Origin: Tupaia tana | Taxonomy: Eukaryota > Chordata > Mammalia > Scandentia > Tupaiidae | Reading direction: 5' to 3' | Length of the DNA: 64,000 nucleotides | NCBI GenBank assembly: GCA_026018925.1 | Contig: JAKSZU010000009.1 | Span: 83,383,407 to 83,447,406, forward strand | In this document: positions 1 to 11,805 of the stretch, in pieces | Layout: each line of letters starts with the position of its first letter | Position numbering within the stretch: the first letter of the stretch is position 1 | Made by a program: the position numbers and the translations under genes | The notes under the pieces: generated by a model | What the model was told of the DNA's origin: nothing | The model's database searches: none | The model's input: only the letters and a program-made list of their open reading frames with translations

Positions 1-1764
1 TACAATGTTTATGGCTTACACATTATCCTCTTTGAAGCATACTCAGACATCCTTCTTCAGAGTTGCAGAGGAACAGCATAAGTAAACTGGCTTGACCTGT
101 GACACATAACAGGATCACACATGATAGTAACAATGTCAAAAAAATGTCTCCACTAAAGCCCTTATCTCTAACTGAAGAACTTCAACTGTATCTTTGAAAG
201 CTTCCAAAACAGTTCACTGTGCCTGGTAAAAATGTCTAAATAAAGAAGCTCAGCATGACTGTGCAGCACAGTTTGTCTGTGTTCACCTGCATCTCTGCTT
301 CTGCATTTTCTTTTTTTTTTTTTTTTCTCTAACTCTTTCCTTCACAGGACCAAGCCCCAAGGGTGGATGCTGACAGACTGGTGCCAAAAACCCAGGACTA
401 CCCAGGATCTATTCCTGGGACATCTGGACCTCACCGCCTCCCTCAAACTTCATGACTCGTTGACTTCCCATAACCTTGGCATGCTTGTTGTTTGTGTGAG
501 TGAATGAAAGTTTTGTGGTTACACAGCAGTCTTACTATGGAGTCTGATTGAGTCCTCACCTGCAATTCCATGGAGATTCTCATATGGCCTTATGGTAAAA
601 TCAGATGTTGGGGGCCTCATAGTCTCACTGCACATTTGATCCAGTGGCAAATTTATAGCCAATCACCAGAGTCAAGAGACTCCTAAAAGCTCCTCCAGGG
701 ACGCAGCCAGATGGACACCTGATTGCTTTTCTCCCCAGAGAGATTTCCCTTTGTTTGCCTTTGCCTGAGTCCTTCACACAACAAAGGTAACACAAGTTTC
801 ATCTCCACATCAAGCAGTAAGTAAATGACTGAGCAGTCTCTCTGTCCCCAGTGACTTGGCTCCAGATTCCTGTACTATGACTACTTTTGCTTTCACTTCA
901 ACTGAGATTAAAGTTCTTAAGAGAATTCTTAAGAAAAAGAAGAGACATGCTCCCTCTGCATGGAGGGACAAAGAGTTAATTTAATGTTAGAACACGTTGT
1001 CTCCCACAGGCTGTGGATTCTCTCAGCCATTGCTTACTACAATTTACTTTTAGAGAAGTTTGCCAGACAGGTTATCATAGAGAAGACTTGGCCATAGAGC
1101 TGGTAAGACTTCTCATAGTTGTTTTCCATGAATCACATTGTATCTGTCTCCTGAACCACTTAGAATGGCTGTTTTTTGCTCTTGCTTTATGCACAGAATA
1201 GAAGGCAGAGTCTTTAGAGAATTGTATGTAGTTTTCAGCCTATCCCCAAACCAGAAATCTGAACACATCTGAAATAGCTTTAAGGTAGCTGTGTTGGCAT
1301 TTGATCCCAAAGATTAAAGACAAAATATATTTTTTTGAACTGATGAAGAAATAGGTGGCTAACATATAGAACACCAGCATATTGAGACCCACGCTCTCAT
1401 ATAGAGCTATAAGGTGCACCATTATCTCTACAGAGATCCCAGGATCTCAATATAAAAAATTGGTTTTCTCCTGCACAAACAGCTCATAGAAATGAACTTT
1501 GTTTTTTGCTAGCATATGTGCAATATTCTGTTATATCTAAGACTACATCTAAAATGTTATAAGAAATTGATTCTTCATGCCCCTAGTATCCCTCAAAAGG
1601 ACTCCCTCCAAATTGAAGACTGGGACAAAATTGATATTTACCTACATAAAGAGCCTTACACTCCTATCGAAATACTTCATGCCTGGCACTTATGTCGTAA
1701 TGCTATATTTCTGTTCTAAACGGAAATGAATGTTTACTCTCTGTTTCTCTCAATGCCCTCCTTT
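1..1764 (+). mobile_element. Possible endogenous retrovirus fossil (5' LTR end, primer site-like motif, gag-like relic)
   Basis: A polyadenylation-type signal near 240 is followed by a short GC-richer stretch ending near 378. Next comes a motif at about 381-400 that resembles a primer binding site for tRNA-Phe, as used by the HERV-F group. An open stretch at about 1516-1719 has the tryptophan-bearing pattern of retroviral matrix domains (residues like EDWDKI, then HAWHLCRNAI). Together these suggest a decayed 5' LTR, leader and gag start. The element is broken, old and stops where an L1 3' end begins near 1765. Each sign alone is weak. It could be unrelated unique DNA. Confidence 0.3.
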
Positions 1765-2187
1765 CGATAAGGGAATGATAATCAAAATACACAGGGAACT
1801 CAAGTACATTACCTCCATACATAATCAATCCAATTCGAAGAATTAAAAGATGGGAGGATAAGCTGAACAGATGATTCTACAAGGAAGACATACAAACAGC
1901 CAAAAAATATGAAAAAATGCTCAACATCCCTTATCATAAGGAAAATGTAAATAAAAACCACAATGAGATACCACTTAACCCTGGTCAGAATGGCTAAGAT
2001 TTAAAAAATAAAGAATGACAACTGCAGTGAAAAGGGGACTCTCCCACACTATTGATGGGAATGTAAATTAGTATAACTACTGTAAAGAACAATATGGAGG
2101 TTTCTCAAAGACCTACAAATGCAACTACCATATGATCCAGTAATTACACTCCTGGGTATCTATTGAAAGGATACTAATACATTCAGG

Positions 2188-2233
<46 letters not shown>

Positions 2234-2797
2234 TGCACATCCATGTTTATTGCCGCATTATTCACAATTGATAAGGCATGCAATCAACCCAAATATCCAA
2301 GAACAGATGAAAGGATTGAAAAAGTGTGGCATATATACACTATGGAATACTGTTCAGCCATAAAAAATAATGAGACCTGACATTTGATAAAAAGTGGATG
2401 AATATGAAAGATTTACTGTTAAGTGAAGCAAGCCAGACCATGCAAGAGAGGCATTGTATATCCCCATTTAATATATACTGAATGTCTGCACTCTATGGTA
2501 GAAACTGAACGATTGAAAGGTATAAAATCGTGGAAAGCAACTATGGATACCAGAGGTAGTGTGGAAGAAGAATGGGAAATGGGAGCCTTGGGAGGGAGGG
2601 AATTAAGGGGAAAATAAAAGCAAAACATTCAATGGAAACAAAAAGGAAAAATAATTTGTTGATGACAATGTGTATGATAGTATCTTTGACTGGATTAACA
2701 TACAGTGTATTCATGCTGGGAAAATTCATTTTTTGTTGTAAAGATATACAGTAATTGAGTATTAAAAATAAGAACAAATAAAATAAAATAAAAATAA
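1765..2797 (+). mobile_element. 5'-truncated LINE-1: ORF2 C-terminus and 3'UTR
   Basis: The sequence aligns with the C-terminal end of ORF2 in the full-length copy at 19.99-26.4 kb, from the [12 protein letters not shown] region on. It runs through the cysteine-rich tail to the ORF2 end near 2480, then the 3'UTR and an A-rich end. Reading frames are broken. An A-run of 44 nt at 2188-2231 lies inside the coding part and is not the tail. Confidence 0.9.
2188..2231 (+). repeat. Internal poly(A) run of 44 nt inside L1 ORF2
   Basis: The run replaces a short GGAAAAG stretch found at the same place in the other L1 copies (compare 25879-25886). It therefore arose by A-slippage inside an L1, not from a retrotransposition tail. 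Confidence 0.95.
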
Positions 2798-3591
2798 GTG
2801 CACATGCGTGTACACACATAAACATATACATATAAAGCCCCAAATGTTAATATAGTTTGGTTATAAAACTGCTTGTTTAAATGTAAAACATAAAGTTGCT
2901 CACCCTTATGTTCCCTTTTTCTCACAAACCGTGCATGGAAATGGTAGTGATCTGGCTTTAATATTGAGAAAAGACAACCTCTAGGAAATTGCCTGAATGT
3001 TGGCAGAGCTACAAGATCAAAGGAAGGTAAGTCTCTAAATATTCTTGTGTAACACTAATACTTGATAACATTAATATTGTATATTTTTGCCCAACAGGAA
3101 AATGTATCCAATTTCAACTTTTATTATTAGTTACTGGTAATATTATTCATCTTTCATATTTTAGGTTGTCATTTATATTTTATTCTCTGTGAATTACTTC
3201 TCTATATCATTTGTCCACTATTTCACTCTGAGTTGACTGTTCTTTTCTTATCATTCTATATTCTAGAAAAGAGACTATTGTTATAAACTTACCAATGTTT
3301 TTTATGTGCCTCTTTTGAAATGTTAGATGGTTTATTTTCTTATGTAATTTTATGTACTCAAATTATCAAACTTTTTGATTAATAGATTTTAGAATTTTAA
3401 CATTTTAAAAATGTCTTCACTTTCACAAAGTTATGAATGAATATGATTTCTATTTTATTGTAATGTTTTTATTATTTTACTTTGTAAAAACTCCCAACCT
3501 AGTTTACCAATAACTCCTTGCAGCATCCCAGGAAAAATCTTCAGCCACGCACAGAAAGATTTTTCAAATGTTTCACTCATTTGGAACATTT
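2798..3591. other. No recognisable gene or repeat
   Basis: AT-rich sequence. It has no long open frame and no repeat family I can name. Probably neutral host DNA or very old repeats. Confidence 0.5.
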
Positions 3592-3880
3592 TCTTTCTTT
3601 TTATTTATTTATGTACTTATTAGAGAGATTTTTGCTATAGGATGCATGCATTTGTTGGAGAGACAGAGAGAGACAGAGAGACAGAAAGTGAGATATCAGC
3701 TCCCCTTCCTCCGGGGGATGACCACACCACAATTCCTTCTTTTCCATTCTACTCCTGGAATTTTGGGCACTCACAAACACAAGTCTTCCATGAGTTTCAA
3801 GCTGTTGGGTTTGGAACTCAAACTGTGGTCAACTCTGCAGGAGTTCAGCAATGTAACCATCACACCATGTGCTGGTCCCC
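3592..3880 (-). mobile_element. tRNA-derived SINE, type A, with TSD
   Basis: On the minus strand it has the type A order: GGGACCAGCA start, tRNA-like A and B boxes, a middle block ending AGGAGAATGGAGGA, then a CT-rich block and A-rich tail. Flanks catttggaacattt (about 3577) and atttgaaacattta (3881) look like a diverged target-site duplication. The divergence suggests an older insertion. Confidence 0.88.
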
Positions 3881-4271
3881 ATTTGAAACATTTACTAATG
3901 GTGTGAGGTCAGATCATGTGAGGTCCCTAAGATAGGGAGGACCTTGGCACTATTGAGAAAATTAAAGAAACCAAATGCAGTTGGAACATTATAAATTGAG
4001 GATAAAACTGAGAACAGGTGAGAAAAACAGGTAGGTACCAAATCAGAAGGGTCTTGTATGATCTGAGTTTGTTTTTATATTAAAAAGAAGCCAGAGACTA
4101 CATGCTGTTATATGCCTATATATACTTGGAGCCATATAATATGAAAGGACAGTTAGATTTGGGAAAAAGGAGAGATGTTAGAATTATGTGAAACATTTAG
4201 GCTACAGATGAACTGTTTCGTATACTCCTAATGCAATAAGTGAATCAAAATACCAAATATGAGGTCCAGAA
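3881..4271. other. No recognisable gene or repeat
   Basis: Short AT-rich interval between two SINEs. I see no open frame or repeat match. Confidence 0.5.
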
Positions 4272-4499
4272 TTTTTTTTTTTTGAGAGGTTTTTGCTATA
4301 GGGCGTGTGCGCTCACCAGACAGAGAGAGACAGAGAGACGGAAAGGGAGAAATCAACACCCAGGGAGGATGGCTGTGCCGCAATCCCTTCTCTATTCTCA
4401 TGCACCTGGCGTGAGTTTAAGCCACCAGGTATGGGACTCGAACCGCGGTCAATTGCATGGGAGTCCAGCGACATAGCCATTACGCTAACTGCTGGTCCC
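4272..4499 (-). mobile_element. tRNA-derived SINE, type A, with TSD
   Basis: Good match to the type A consensus. The GCGTGTGCGCTC tail-side motif and the ACGCTAACTGCTGGTCCC head are retained. TSD aggtccagaat (4262-4272) and aggtctagaat (4500-4510), one mismatch. Confidence 0.93.
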
Positions 4500-4764
4500 A
4501 GGTCTAGAATATTTTTATAAGATCCATAGGTGATTCTGATATAGCCAGAGTTGAGAATCTCTAATTCGGTTTCTTCCTATTTTCAATTACTTTTCTCATG
4601 AGTATTCCTAGGCATTGTTAAAGTTGTGTTTAACAGATTCCAACCCTACTGGAAGGAAATGTAATCCTATTGATTGGGGGGAGGCATTCATATACATTAG
4701 GAATACTCCATTTTTACAGGAAAGAAAAGATAATGCCAATAACCAGTTTTTTTTAAATTTTTTA

Positions 4765-5010
4765 AAATTTATTTTTTGACAGGTAAGAAGAGCAAAGGAG
4801 ATAGGAAGGTGGACAGAAAGACAAATAGAGAAAAAATTTTGACAATATCTCCATGTTGTCATTCTCTTGCCCAAGCCTCCCAGTTAACTAGGACTATAGG
4901 CACAAACCACCACCCAGTCCATTTTAGGTTGGGCCAGGAACCAAACTCAGGCCTCCCAAGTGCCCAAACTCAGGCTTCTCATGTGTTACAGCCACTGCAC
5001 AGTGGTTCCC
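4765..5010 (-). mobile_element. SINE type C: tRNA-like head joined to a 7SL/Alu-like middle
   Basis: Read on the minus strand, the first ~90 bp hold tRNA-like A and B box matches (TGTGCAGTGGCTG; GGTTCCTGGCC). The next part reads GGTGGTTTGTGCCTATAG, then AACTGGGAGGC and GGCAAGAGAATGAC. That is the word order of 7SL RNA and Alu (GGTGGCGCGTGCCTGTAG, CTCGGGAGGC, GGCAGGAGAAT). A CT-rich block and an AT-rich tail end it. Such tRNA/7SL composites are known in treeshrews. A related, more decayed copy is at 7735-7926. Confidence 0.6.
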
Positions 5011-6899
5011 TCCTGCTTTTGCCAGTGCAGCTGGGCAACCAATGGCTAGAAATTAAGGTCTATAGCTTTTCCAGGGTCAAGAAACATCCTGGAAGAGGTA
5101 TACAGTTACTTATATAATTATCTTACTAAATCACTTTGTATTTTTCAAACAATAGTTGAAAAACAACATGTAAAGGATGTAACTTAAGGGGAAAAAATGG
5201 AAAGCCCTTCATCCAGCTGGCAGTTGTTTCGGTATGGCCTAAATTTGTTTTATGTGTAATAGAAAAAAAATTATGCTGTTATCTGTTTTCTTAATTATAG
5301 ACCCTTTGATCAGAGTTAATTTTGTATGGTTAGAGATAGAGATAAAATGGATCTAGGGAAATGCATCTGGCAAGAATGAAAAAATCTTTCACAACAGAGA
5401 AGCTCTGCCATAAACCTACATTTTGTGAGCCCATGGCCTTTATGCTAAATCCTGCATGTTTTTTCCTTAGTTAATTTCACTTGTACCTTGGTGACTATTA
5501 TACAGAATGATCTATACACTTGAACTTTTTCATTTAATTGCCATGGAAATTTGATAATTTCATCCTAAAGGAGGGTAGAAGCAAACTCAGGAAGAGCTCT
5601 GATTACTGAAAACTGGAAAAAATTAATCTTGATTAAAGCACTTCCCCCATGAAAATGGGACCTCCTGAACTTTGTAAGGGCTGATTACTGGAGGCCATTC
5701 TTTGGGGACTGTATAAATGAAGTTATTCTAGAATTTCCCTGGAATATTGAAGTGAAAGAGTGGAGACATCAAACAAGACCTTTAAAGGTATAATTTAGTG
5801 AAATGTTGGCAGCAACTTATTTCAGTTCCTCTCTAAAATTAAGTGGCAAAATATGCAAGCTACTTTCCCAATCCATGACTGTGGTAAGGAACGTTTGTCA
5901 GCTGTCATCACCAATAGAATTTTACATGTGGAAAATAAAAATGAACCTGGAGAGTCACAAGAGATTTATTGTTCACTTTGGAAAGAAAAAAGCATAGCAT
6001 ATATTAATCATTAGGAAGCTGGGAGGTTTCTTTGATTCACTAAATGATTTCAAACATAAGAACTGGGAGGAAAAAATTTGCAAAGATTAGATTACTTACA
6101 ATTTCTGTTGTTTTTGTGGTTATTCATCTTTACTACATAAATCAGCAAATGTAGCTTCAAGTGTCTTACAACATTAACTCAATATTATAAACTTGTTGTT
6201 TTACAGATGATACAAAAAAAAAAAATCTATTGAAGTGCACTGCATGGGTCTCAATGCTGAAGTTACCTGATTTCTTTGATTGGAAATGTGTCCTCTTTGA
6301 TTTACAGGCAGTGCAAATACACGAAATAAACAGTTGTAACATCTGGAATCATTGTAGATAATGCTTCCATGGTTCAAACCTCTATTCGAATTGCATTTTT
6401 TAATTTCAGGATTTGGCATGAGTGACAAGAAAATTTCTATTTCAGTACTTATTATGTGATTTTTCCATCATGTTCTTTCCAGAAAATTTGAAACTCTACA
6501 CTACTCTCATCAAGTTTTACTAATAAATGTAAATATGAACTTCATATACTGTAAACATTTTATGCACAGAATAACAACACCTCCATTTGAATATATTATT
6601 GTTGTTATCGACTTCAGATTCCCCAATAAGTTGAAAGTTTTTTGTATAAATTCATTCACAATGGGAATGTGGTGGCAGGAAAAGCAGCAAAATTCAGGTG
6701 TTTTACACATGGCCAGTTATCATGGGATGTTTCTTAAAAAAATTTTGAAAGTTACTTTGAAACATGCGTCTAATGGTGAACAAAATGTTAGTAGAGCTGA
6801 GTATTTGAATCAAGAATTGTCCTATGGGAAAAGAAAACTGAAAAAACCTAACATGCATTTTTCTTCTTATCTGTGTTATCAGAAAGCATGTGACTTCTT
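5011..6899. other. Long interval without recognisable gene or repeat
   Basis: AT-rich DNA. The longest open stretch (6535-7170) owes its right half to a SINE and has no domain I know. A slightly GC-richer patch at about 5640-5790 shows no coding pattern. I see no splice-flanked open frame. Confidence 0.5.
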
Positions 6900-7133
6900 T
6901 AAAGACAGTTTTGCTATTGGGTGCATACACTCACCAGAGAGACAGAAAGTGAGAAATCACCCTGTATGGGGGACGGCCATGCTTCAATCCTTTCTCCTTC
7001 ATTCTCCTCTCAGAATTTTGGGCATGCACAAGCATGCATCCTACATGAATTTCAAGCCTACAGTTCCAGGACTCAAACCACAGTCAACCATGGGGATGTA
7101 CAACAACATAATCATCAGGCCATCAGCTGGTCC
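6900..7133 (-). mobile_element. tRNA-derived SINE, type A, decayed
   Basis: All type A blocks are recognisable in order on the minus strand, ending in the complement of GGACCAGC at 7122-7133. Many substitutions, especially at CpG sites, point to an old copy. Confidence 0.85.
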
Positions 7134-7275
7134 TAAGCATGCACATTTTCAGAAGGAAAAGAAAGTTTAGATTCACAGAACCTTAGGTTTTGTAGGGATA
7201 ATAGAAGTAGAACCCACTTTTCTATTCTTTTTTATGAAATATTTAATAGATGACCATAACGCTATATGTATTTTT

Positions 7276-7483
7276 TAAAGAGATTTTTGCTATAAGGTGC
7301 AAATGCTAACTAGTTGGGGGGATGGCCATGCTGCATTCCCTTCTCTTCCGTTCTCCTCTTGGGATTCTAGGCATACATGTACATACACCTGGTATGGATT
7401 TCAATCAGCTGGGTCTGGGACTCAAACTATGGTTGACCATGTGGGAGTCTAGTGATGTAAATGTTAGGCCATTGACTGGTCCC
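7276..7483 (-). mobile_element. tRNA-derived SINE, type A, internally deleted
   Basis: Type A head and middle are present, but most of the CT-rich block is missing between the tail motif and the GGGGGGATGGCC complement. Flanks tatatgtattttt (about 7263) and tacatgtattttt (about 7484) look like TSDs. Confidence 0.85.
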
Positions 7484-7515
7484 TACATGTATTTTTTTTA
7501 AGTTTATATCTTCTA

Positions 7516-7716
7516 GGGACCAACAGGTGGCATAGTGGTTAAGGGTGCTGGAATCCCACATGGCTGACTGTGGTTTGAATCCCGGATCTGGCAGCTTGCT
7601 TTCTTGCTTTCTCTTTCTATTTGTCTCTCTTTCACTCTTCCCACTCTGGTCAAATTTAAATAAATAAATAAATAAAGTTAAACAAAATAATTTTAGAGAA
7701 CCAGAATTTTAAAAAC
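7516..7716 (+). mobile_element. tRNA-derived SINE, type B, with perfect TSD
   Basis: Type B has a tRNA-like head (GGTGGCATAGTGGTTAAG; B box TTTGAATCCC), a short CT-rich body ending CTGGTCAAATTTAAA, and an (AAAT)n tail. A perfect 16-bp TSD aagtttatatcttcta lies at 7500-7515 and 7717-7732. Confidence 0.95.
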
Positions 7717-7734
7717 AAGTTTATATCTTCTATG

Positions 7735-7926
7735 AGTGAGAGAAAGATAAAACCTTGAAAAGGGTCTTGACACTGTTATCCATCCTCAGCCTTCAGCAGC
7801 CCTGCATTGGGGCAAATGTGTGCCTGGTGTACTCAGAAATATCTCCAGACTGGAGCCAGGAACATTTCCTCTATGAGACTGCCTTGCAGAGTATCACATT
7901 TTACTGCTGAACCACTGCCTGGCCCC
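7735..7926 (-). mobile_element. SINE type C, decayed (tRNA head, 7SL-like middle, CT-rich end)
   Basis: The minus strand starts GGGGCCAGGCAGTGG. A B-box-like GTTCCTGGCTCC follows, then GGGCTGCTGAAGGCTGAGG resembling the 7SL/Alu centre. The end (GTGTCAAGACCC, then TTTATCTTTCTCTC) matches the last part of the copy at 4765-5010. The family assignment is inference from two diverged copies. Confidence 0.5.
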
Positions 7927-8152
7927 TATAGCTCTACTTTGACATTATTCCAGTTGATGAGGTCAATTTCTAAGGCAGCTCATTTGATCGTATTGCATCT
8001 TTATATTCAGAAGTTCTTCTTGAATTGACATAAATTAATTTCATGGTAATGTTAACTCAGTTTATCTCAGTGGTTGATGATGAGTTTTACACAATCCAAA
8101 GAAAATATGAGTAATTGAAAAAATTCAAGTGACAACAGAAGTGGAACAGAGT

Positions 8153-8388
8153 AAGACCAGCAGATGGTGTAATGGTTACATCACTGGACTCCCACGTAGT
8201 TGACCATGGTTCAAGTCCCAGACTCAGTGGTCTAAACTCACTCTGGGCATATATGAGCATGCCCAAGTTCCTGAGAGGAGAATGGATTGTGGAATGACCA
8301 TCCCCCCTGAGTGGTGATTTCTCACTTCCTGTCTGTGTTTTTATCTGGTGAGCGCAAACACCCAATAGCAAAAATAAAAAAATAAAAA
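8153..8388 (+). mobile_element. tRNA-derived SINE, type A, with perfect TSD
   Basis: Plus-strand type A with head GACCAGCAGATGGTG and an A-rich (AAAAATA)n tail. The TSD agtggaacagagta is perfect at 8139-8152 and 8389-8402. Confidence 0.95.
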
Positions 8389-8402
8389 AGTGGAACAGAG
8401 TA

Positions 8403-9148
8403 CATTTATTTGCTAAGTGTGCATATATTCTAAGAATAATTGACTGATACAGCATAATGGAAGCATAGACAGAATATTGGAGAAAACAAAGCCCAAAGAT
8501 GTTAGTGACTTGCTCAAATCAGACCAGTACAAGAGGGCATGGTTAAAAAGGGAGATATCTAGGTTCAGCTCTCTTTGAACAACATAAGAATGACATCTCT
8601 TGGTGAAAACGTTAATAAATGATAAAATAAACCCAAGGAAAGGAAAAAACTTCACAAGAAGCCAGCTCTCAATATTTCTTCTCTTTTTATTTATGATATG
8701 CCAATACAAAATGTATTATGCTGTAGAAATAAAGATAACAAATGATCACTCTACAAGCCAAATCAACACATATGTAATAGAATCAGACATCATGGAAACT
8801 GCCACTCTGAATTACTATGGAGAGATGTAACAGGACTTCAGAACCTTCACTGATTTGTGGATAAGGTGGTAAATGGAAGTATGTCCATAGGTTTTGACTA
8901 ACTGAAATAACTAATTATTTGATTTTCTTTAATTTCAATCTAGTCTCTTGAGTATGTTTTAAAGATGATCTCTGTCAATCACATTTGTTTCCCAAGAGAC
9001 ATCCCTTGTGTTGTTTCTACCTAATTCTTTTTTTTTTATGCTTTTGTTCACAAGCAATCTAAAATTAAATGAAGTTCATAAGAGCAATACATTTTTAGGG
9101 ACTACAGTACCTATTTGGAGCAATGATAATCCTAATCTGTAAAATAAG
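8403..9148. other. No recognisable gene or repeat
   Basis: AT-rich DNA without coding signal. I cannot assign a repeat family. Confidence 0.5.
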
Positions 9149-9219
9149 TGTGTGTGTGTGTGTGTGTGTGTGTAGAGAGAGAGAGAAAGAGAGTATGTGT
9201 GTATATATGTATATGTGTG

Positions 9220-9289
<70 letters not shown>
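9149..9289. repeat. Compound microsatellite (TG)n-(GA)n-(TA)n-(GA)n
   Basis: TG repeat 9149-9173, GA-rich 9174-9193, mixed TG/TA to about 9222, TA 9224-9256 and GA 9257-9289. It sits directly at the tail side of the minus-strand SINE that follows, so it probably grew from the SINE tail. Confidence 0.97.
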
Positions 9290-9294
<5 letters not shown>

Positions 9295-9521
9295 GCTATA
9301 GGGTGCATGCACTCACCAGAGAGACAGAGAGACAGAAAGTTAGAAATCACTCACCAGATAGGATGGTCACACCGTGCTCCCTTCTTAATTCTCCTCTCAA
9401 GTGTTTAGGAACTCATGAATATGCCCCCAGCATGAGTTTTAAGCCACTGGGTCCAAGACTCAAATCGTAGTCAATTACATGGGAGTCTAGCAACATAACC
9501 ATTACACCATCTGCTGGTACC
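9287..9521 (-). mobile_element. tRNA-derived SINE, type A
   Basis: Complete type A order on the minus strand, from the TAGCAAAAATC end next to the GA repeat to the head complement CTGCTGGTACC. Moderately diverged. Confidence 0.9.
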
Positions 9522-10000
9522 AATAAGTACATTTTTTACATTGATATATTTATTTTTGTTAGCCTATCCCTTCCATTGGATAAATATTACCCAGGAAAAA
9601 GAGTAGTCTAACAAGTTGCAGATGATGTATGTTTTAAATACCTGATATCTGTTCAATCTCTCAATTAGATTCCACCCTATGTATAATTTCTTAAAAAGTG
9701 ACCACTTATTATAAGACATTATTATAATTCATTTTATGAGTATATTTTCTTATTTTTAAGTATATTACCAAATATATTACACATATTTTTTAAATGTAAA
9801 GGCACATATTCTAGTTGGCCTTGAAACTATTTCATTAAAAAAGTTACTCATAAAGACGATTTAGCCTTCAAGATTTCACATCATGTGGTCTGTTTGTTTA
9901 AAAAAAATCAATGGTTTTCATTAATGAGTTAATTCCCATAGATATGACTTGTAAGTTACAAGATCTTCATGAGAGTAGACAACTTATGTATAATAAAGGA
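9522..10000. other. No recognisable gene or repeat
   Basis: AT-rich interval. I see no open frame or named repeat. Confidence 0.5.
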
Positions 10001-10258
10001 GGGGCCAGCCGGTGACATGGTGGTTAAGCCCCTGTACTCTCACATGGCTGACCACAGGTCAAGCCCCACACTCAGTGGCTTGAAAATCACATGGGGTACA
10101 TATGCATGCATGCCCAAAAATCCCTATAAGAGAATGGAGGAGAAGGCATTGTGGTAAGGTCATCTTCCCAGGGGGGTGTTTTCTCACTTCCCTCTTTATG
10201 TTTCTCTCTGGCAAGTACACACAACCTTTGGCAGAAATCTAAAATAAGTAAATAAGTG
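10001..10258 (+). mobile_element. tRNA-derived SINE, hybrid: type B-like head on a type A body
   Basis: The head reads GGGGCCAGCCGGTGACATGGTGGTTAAG, like type B. The middle (GAGAATGGAGGAGAAGG) and end (CTCTGGCAAGTACAC) are type A. This links the two types. It is either an ancestral form or a recombinant. Confidence 0.85.
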
Positions 10259-10592
10259 ATAATAATATAAAATAAATCACAAATTAACAATAGTTGCAAG
10301 ATTAAGTAACAACATTGGAATAGAAGCAGTATTATCCAGTAGTTACTCAAGAGCTACTATTTGCCAATTGTCCAAAATTTAGTCATTTACAGAATTAAAG
10401 TTATAGGACTAGATAATATATAATGCAGTTTCTAGTTGCAGCATTTTATAATACTGGAAATGAGGTGGTCAATTAAATCATATACAAAATAATGTTCCTC
10501 TTTTTACTATCTAATAAGTCAAGTTCTCCCATGATCATTCCTTATGATCTAAATAATTTTCTTTTATTATAAGAAGATGAAATTAAACTTTT
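10259..10592. other. No recognisable gene or repeat
   Basis: AT-rich interval between two SINEs. Nothing is identifiable. Confidence 0.5.
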
Positions 10593-10839
10593 TAAAGAGA
10601 TTTTTGCTATATAGTGCTTGTGCTTGCCAGAGAGACAGAGATAAACAGAGAGACAGAAAGTAAGAAATCATACCATGGGAGGATGGCCATGCTGCAATCC
10701 CTTCTCCTCCACTCTCCTTTTGGGATTTCGGGTATGCATGTATTTGCTCCTGGTATGAGATTCAACTGCTGGATCTGAGACTCAAACCACAGTTGGTCAT
10801 TTGGGAATCCAGTGCCTTATCCAATATACAAGTGCTGAC
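10593..10839 (-). mobile_element. tRNA-derived SINE, type A, decayed
   Basis: The block order of type A is intact on the minus strand, but the tRNA-like head at the right end is strongly eroded. Confidence 0.82.
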
Positions 10840-11439
10840 TTTGAAATCTAAACATTAAGAGAATACATTCACCTTTACTCAGGATAGGATCAAATCTAAT
10901 GTATATTCTTAACACTGGAGAACTAGTTTCCTCTAAATGCTCTCATAAACAATACATATCTACAAACAAGGTAGCAATAACAATCCTTCTTAATTCCATA
11001 TTTTCAATTGTTTATGGACATTTGCCTATATTTTACCCTTAAGAATCTTGTGAGGAAGGATTAGTAATATCATCTCCATCTGGTAAATGTATTAATTGAA
11101 ACAGAGAACAGTTTAGTGACTTGTCTCCTGTCACTAGTTAATGAAAGAAATAAGGCTAGGTAATAGATATGTTCATTTCTACTTCTTAGTGCTCTTCCGT
11201 ATATCACTATCCAGCTTTGACTGTTGATGATGATGATAATAATGATAATTGAGTCAATCATCTGCCTAATAACAACCCCAAAATCTCAATTGCTTACAAC
11301 AACACAAGTTTATTTCTCACCAGTGTTTCTAAGAATTACTGAGTATTTCTATTAATTGAGATGTAAAACAAATGAAGTGCTGGCTAGTATGAAAAATATT
11401 GGCTTAATAAATACATCTTATTAAATAGTGTAAATAACA
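10840..11439. other. No gene; possible scrap of MaLR LTR near 11270-11340
   Basis: Mostly unassigned AT-rich DNA. The words TTGCTTACAACAACAC and TTTATTTCTCACCAG near 11290-11320 recall the minus-strand end of MLT1 LTRs. The match is too short to call. Confidence 0.35.
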
Positions 11440-11805
11440 TTTAATAAGATATATTTGGCTATGCAAATGTTTGAAGGTATTCCTTCCAAAACTCAGATGA
11501 AATATAATGGACAATGTGATAACACTAAGCAGTGGGCCCTTCAAAAAGTGATTATTAGGTCATGAGAGCTCCTTCCCTCATGAATGAGATTAAAACTCTT
11601 CTAAGAATCTCAATTGCCCTTTTATTTTACTGCCATGTGAGGACAAAGCATTTCTCTTCTTCATAGAAGACTTCAACAAGGCACCATCTTGGAAGAAAAG
11701 AGCAGCCTTCACTTAACAACTTAACTTGCCAGTGCCTTGATCTTAGACTTCCCAGCCTCAAGAAATGTGAGAAATAAATTTCTGGTTTTTTAAAAAATAT
11801 ATATA
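11440..11805 (+). mobile_element. MaLR LTR fossil (MLT1-like)
   Basis: Key MLT1 words appear in order: TTAGGTCATGAGAGCTCC, CCTCATGAATGAGATTA, CTGCCATGTGAGGACA, GCCTTGATCTTAGACTTCC, and GTGAGAAATAAATTTCTG with the LTR polyadenylation signal. It looks like an old solo LTR, without internal region. Age probably older than the placental radiation, by family. Confidence 0.8.

Noticed and set aside
340-370. Pyrimidine tract plus CAG as a host splice acceptor
   Set aside because: No downstream coding frame or donor; the surrounding order fits an LTR-like fossil better.
6535-7170. 211-codon open frame as a possible gene
   Set aside because: Its right half is translated minus-strand SINE and the left half has no known domain or splice context.
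9076-9470. Open frames rich in repeated Ser-Leu, Tyr-Ile and Cys-Val
   Set aside because: They are translations of the dinucleotide repeats at 9149-9289.
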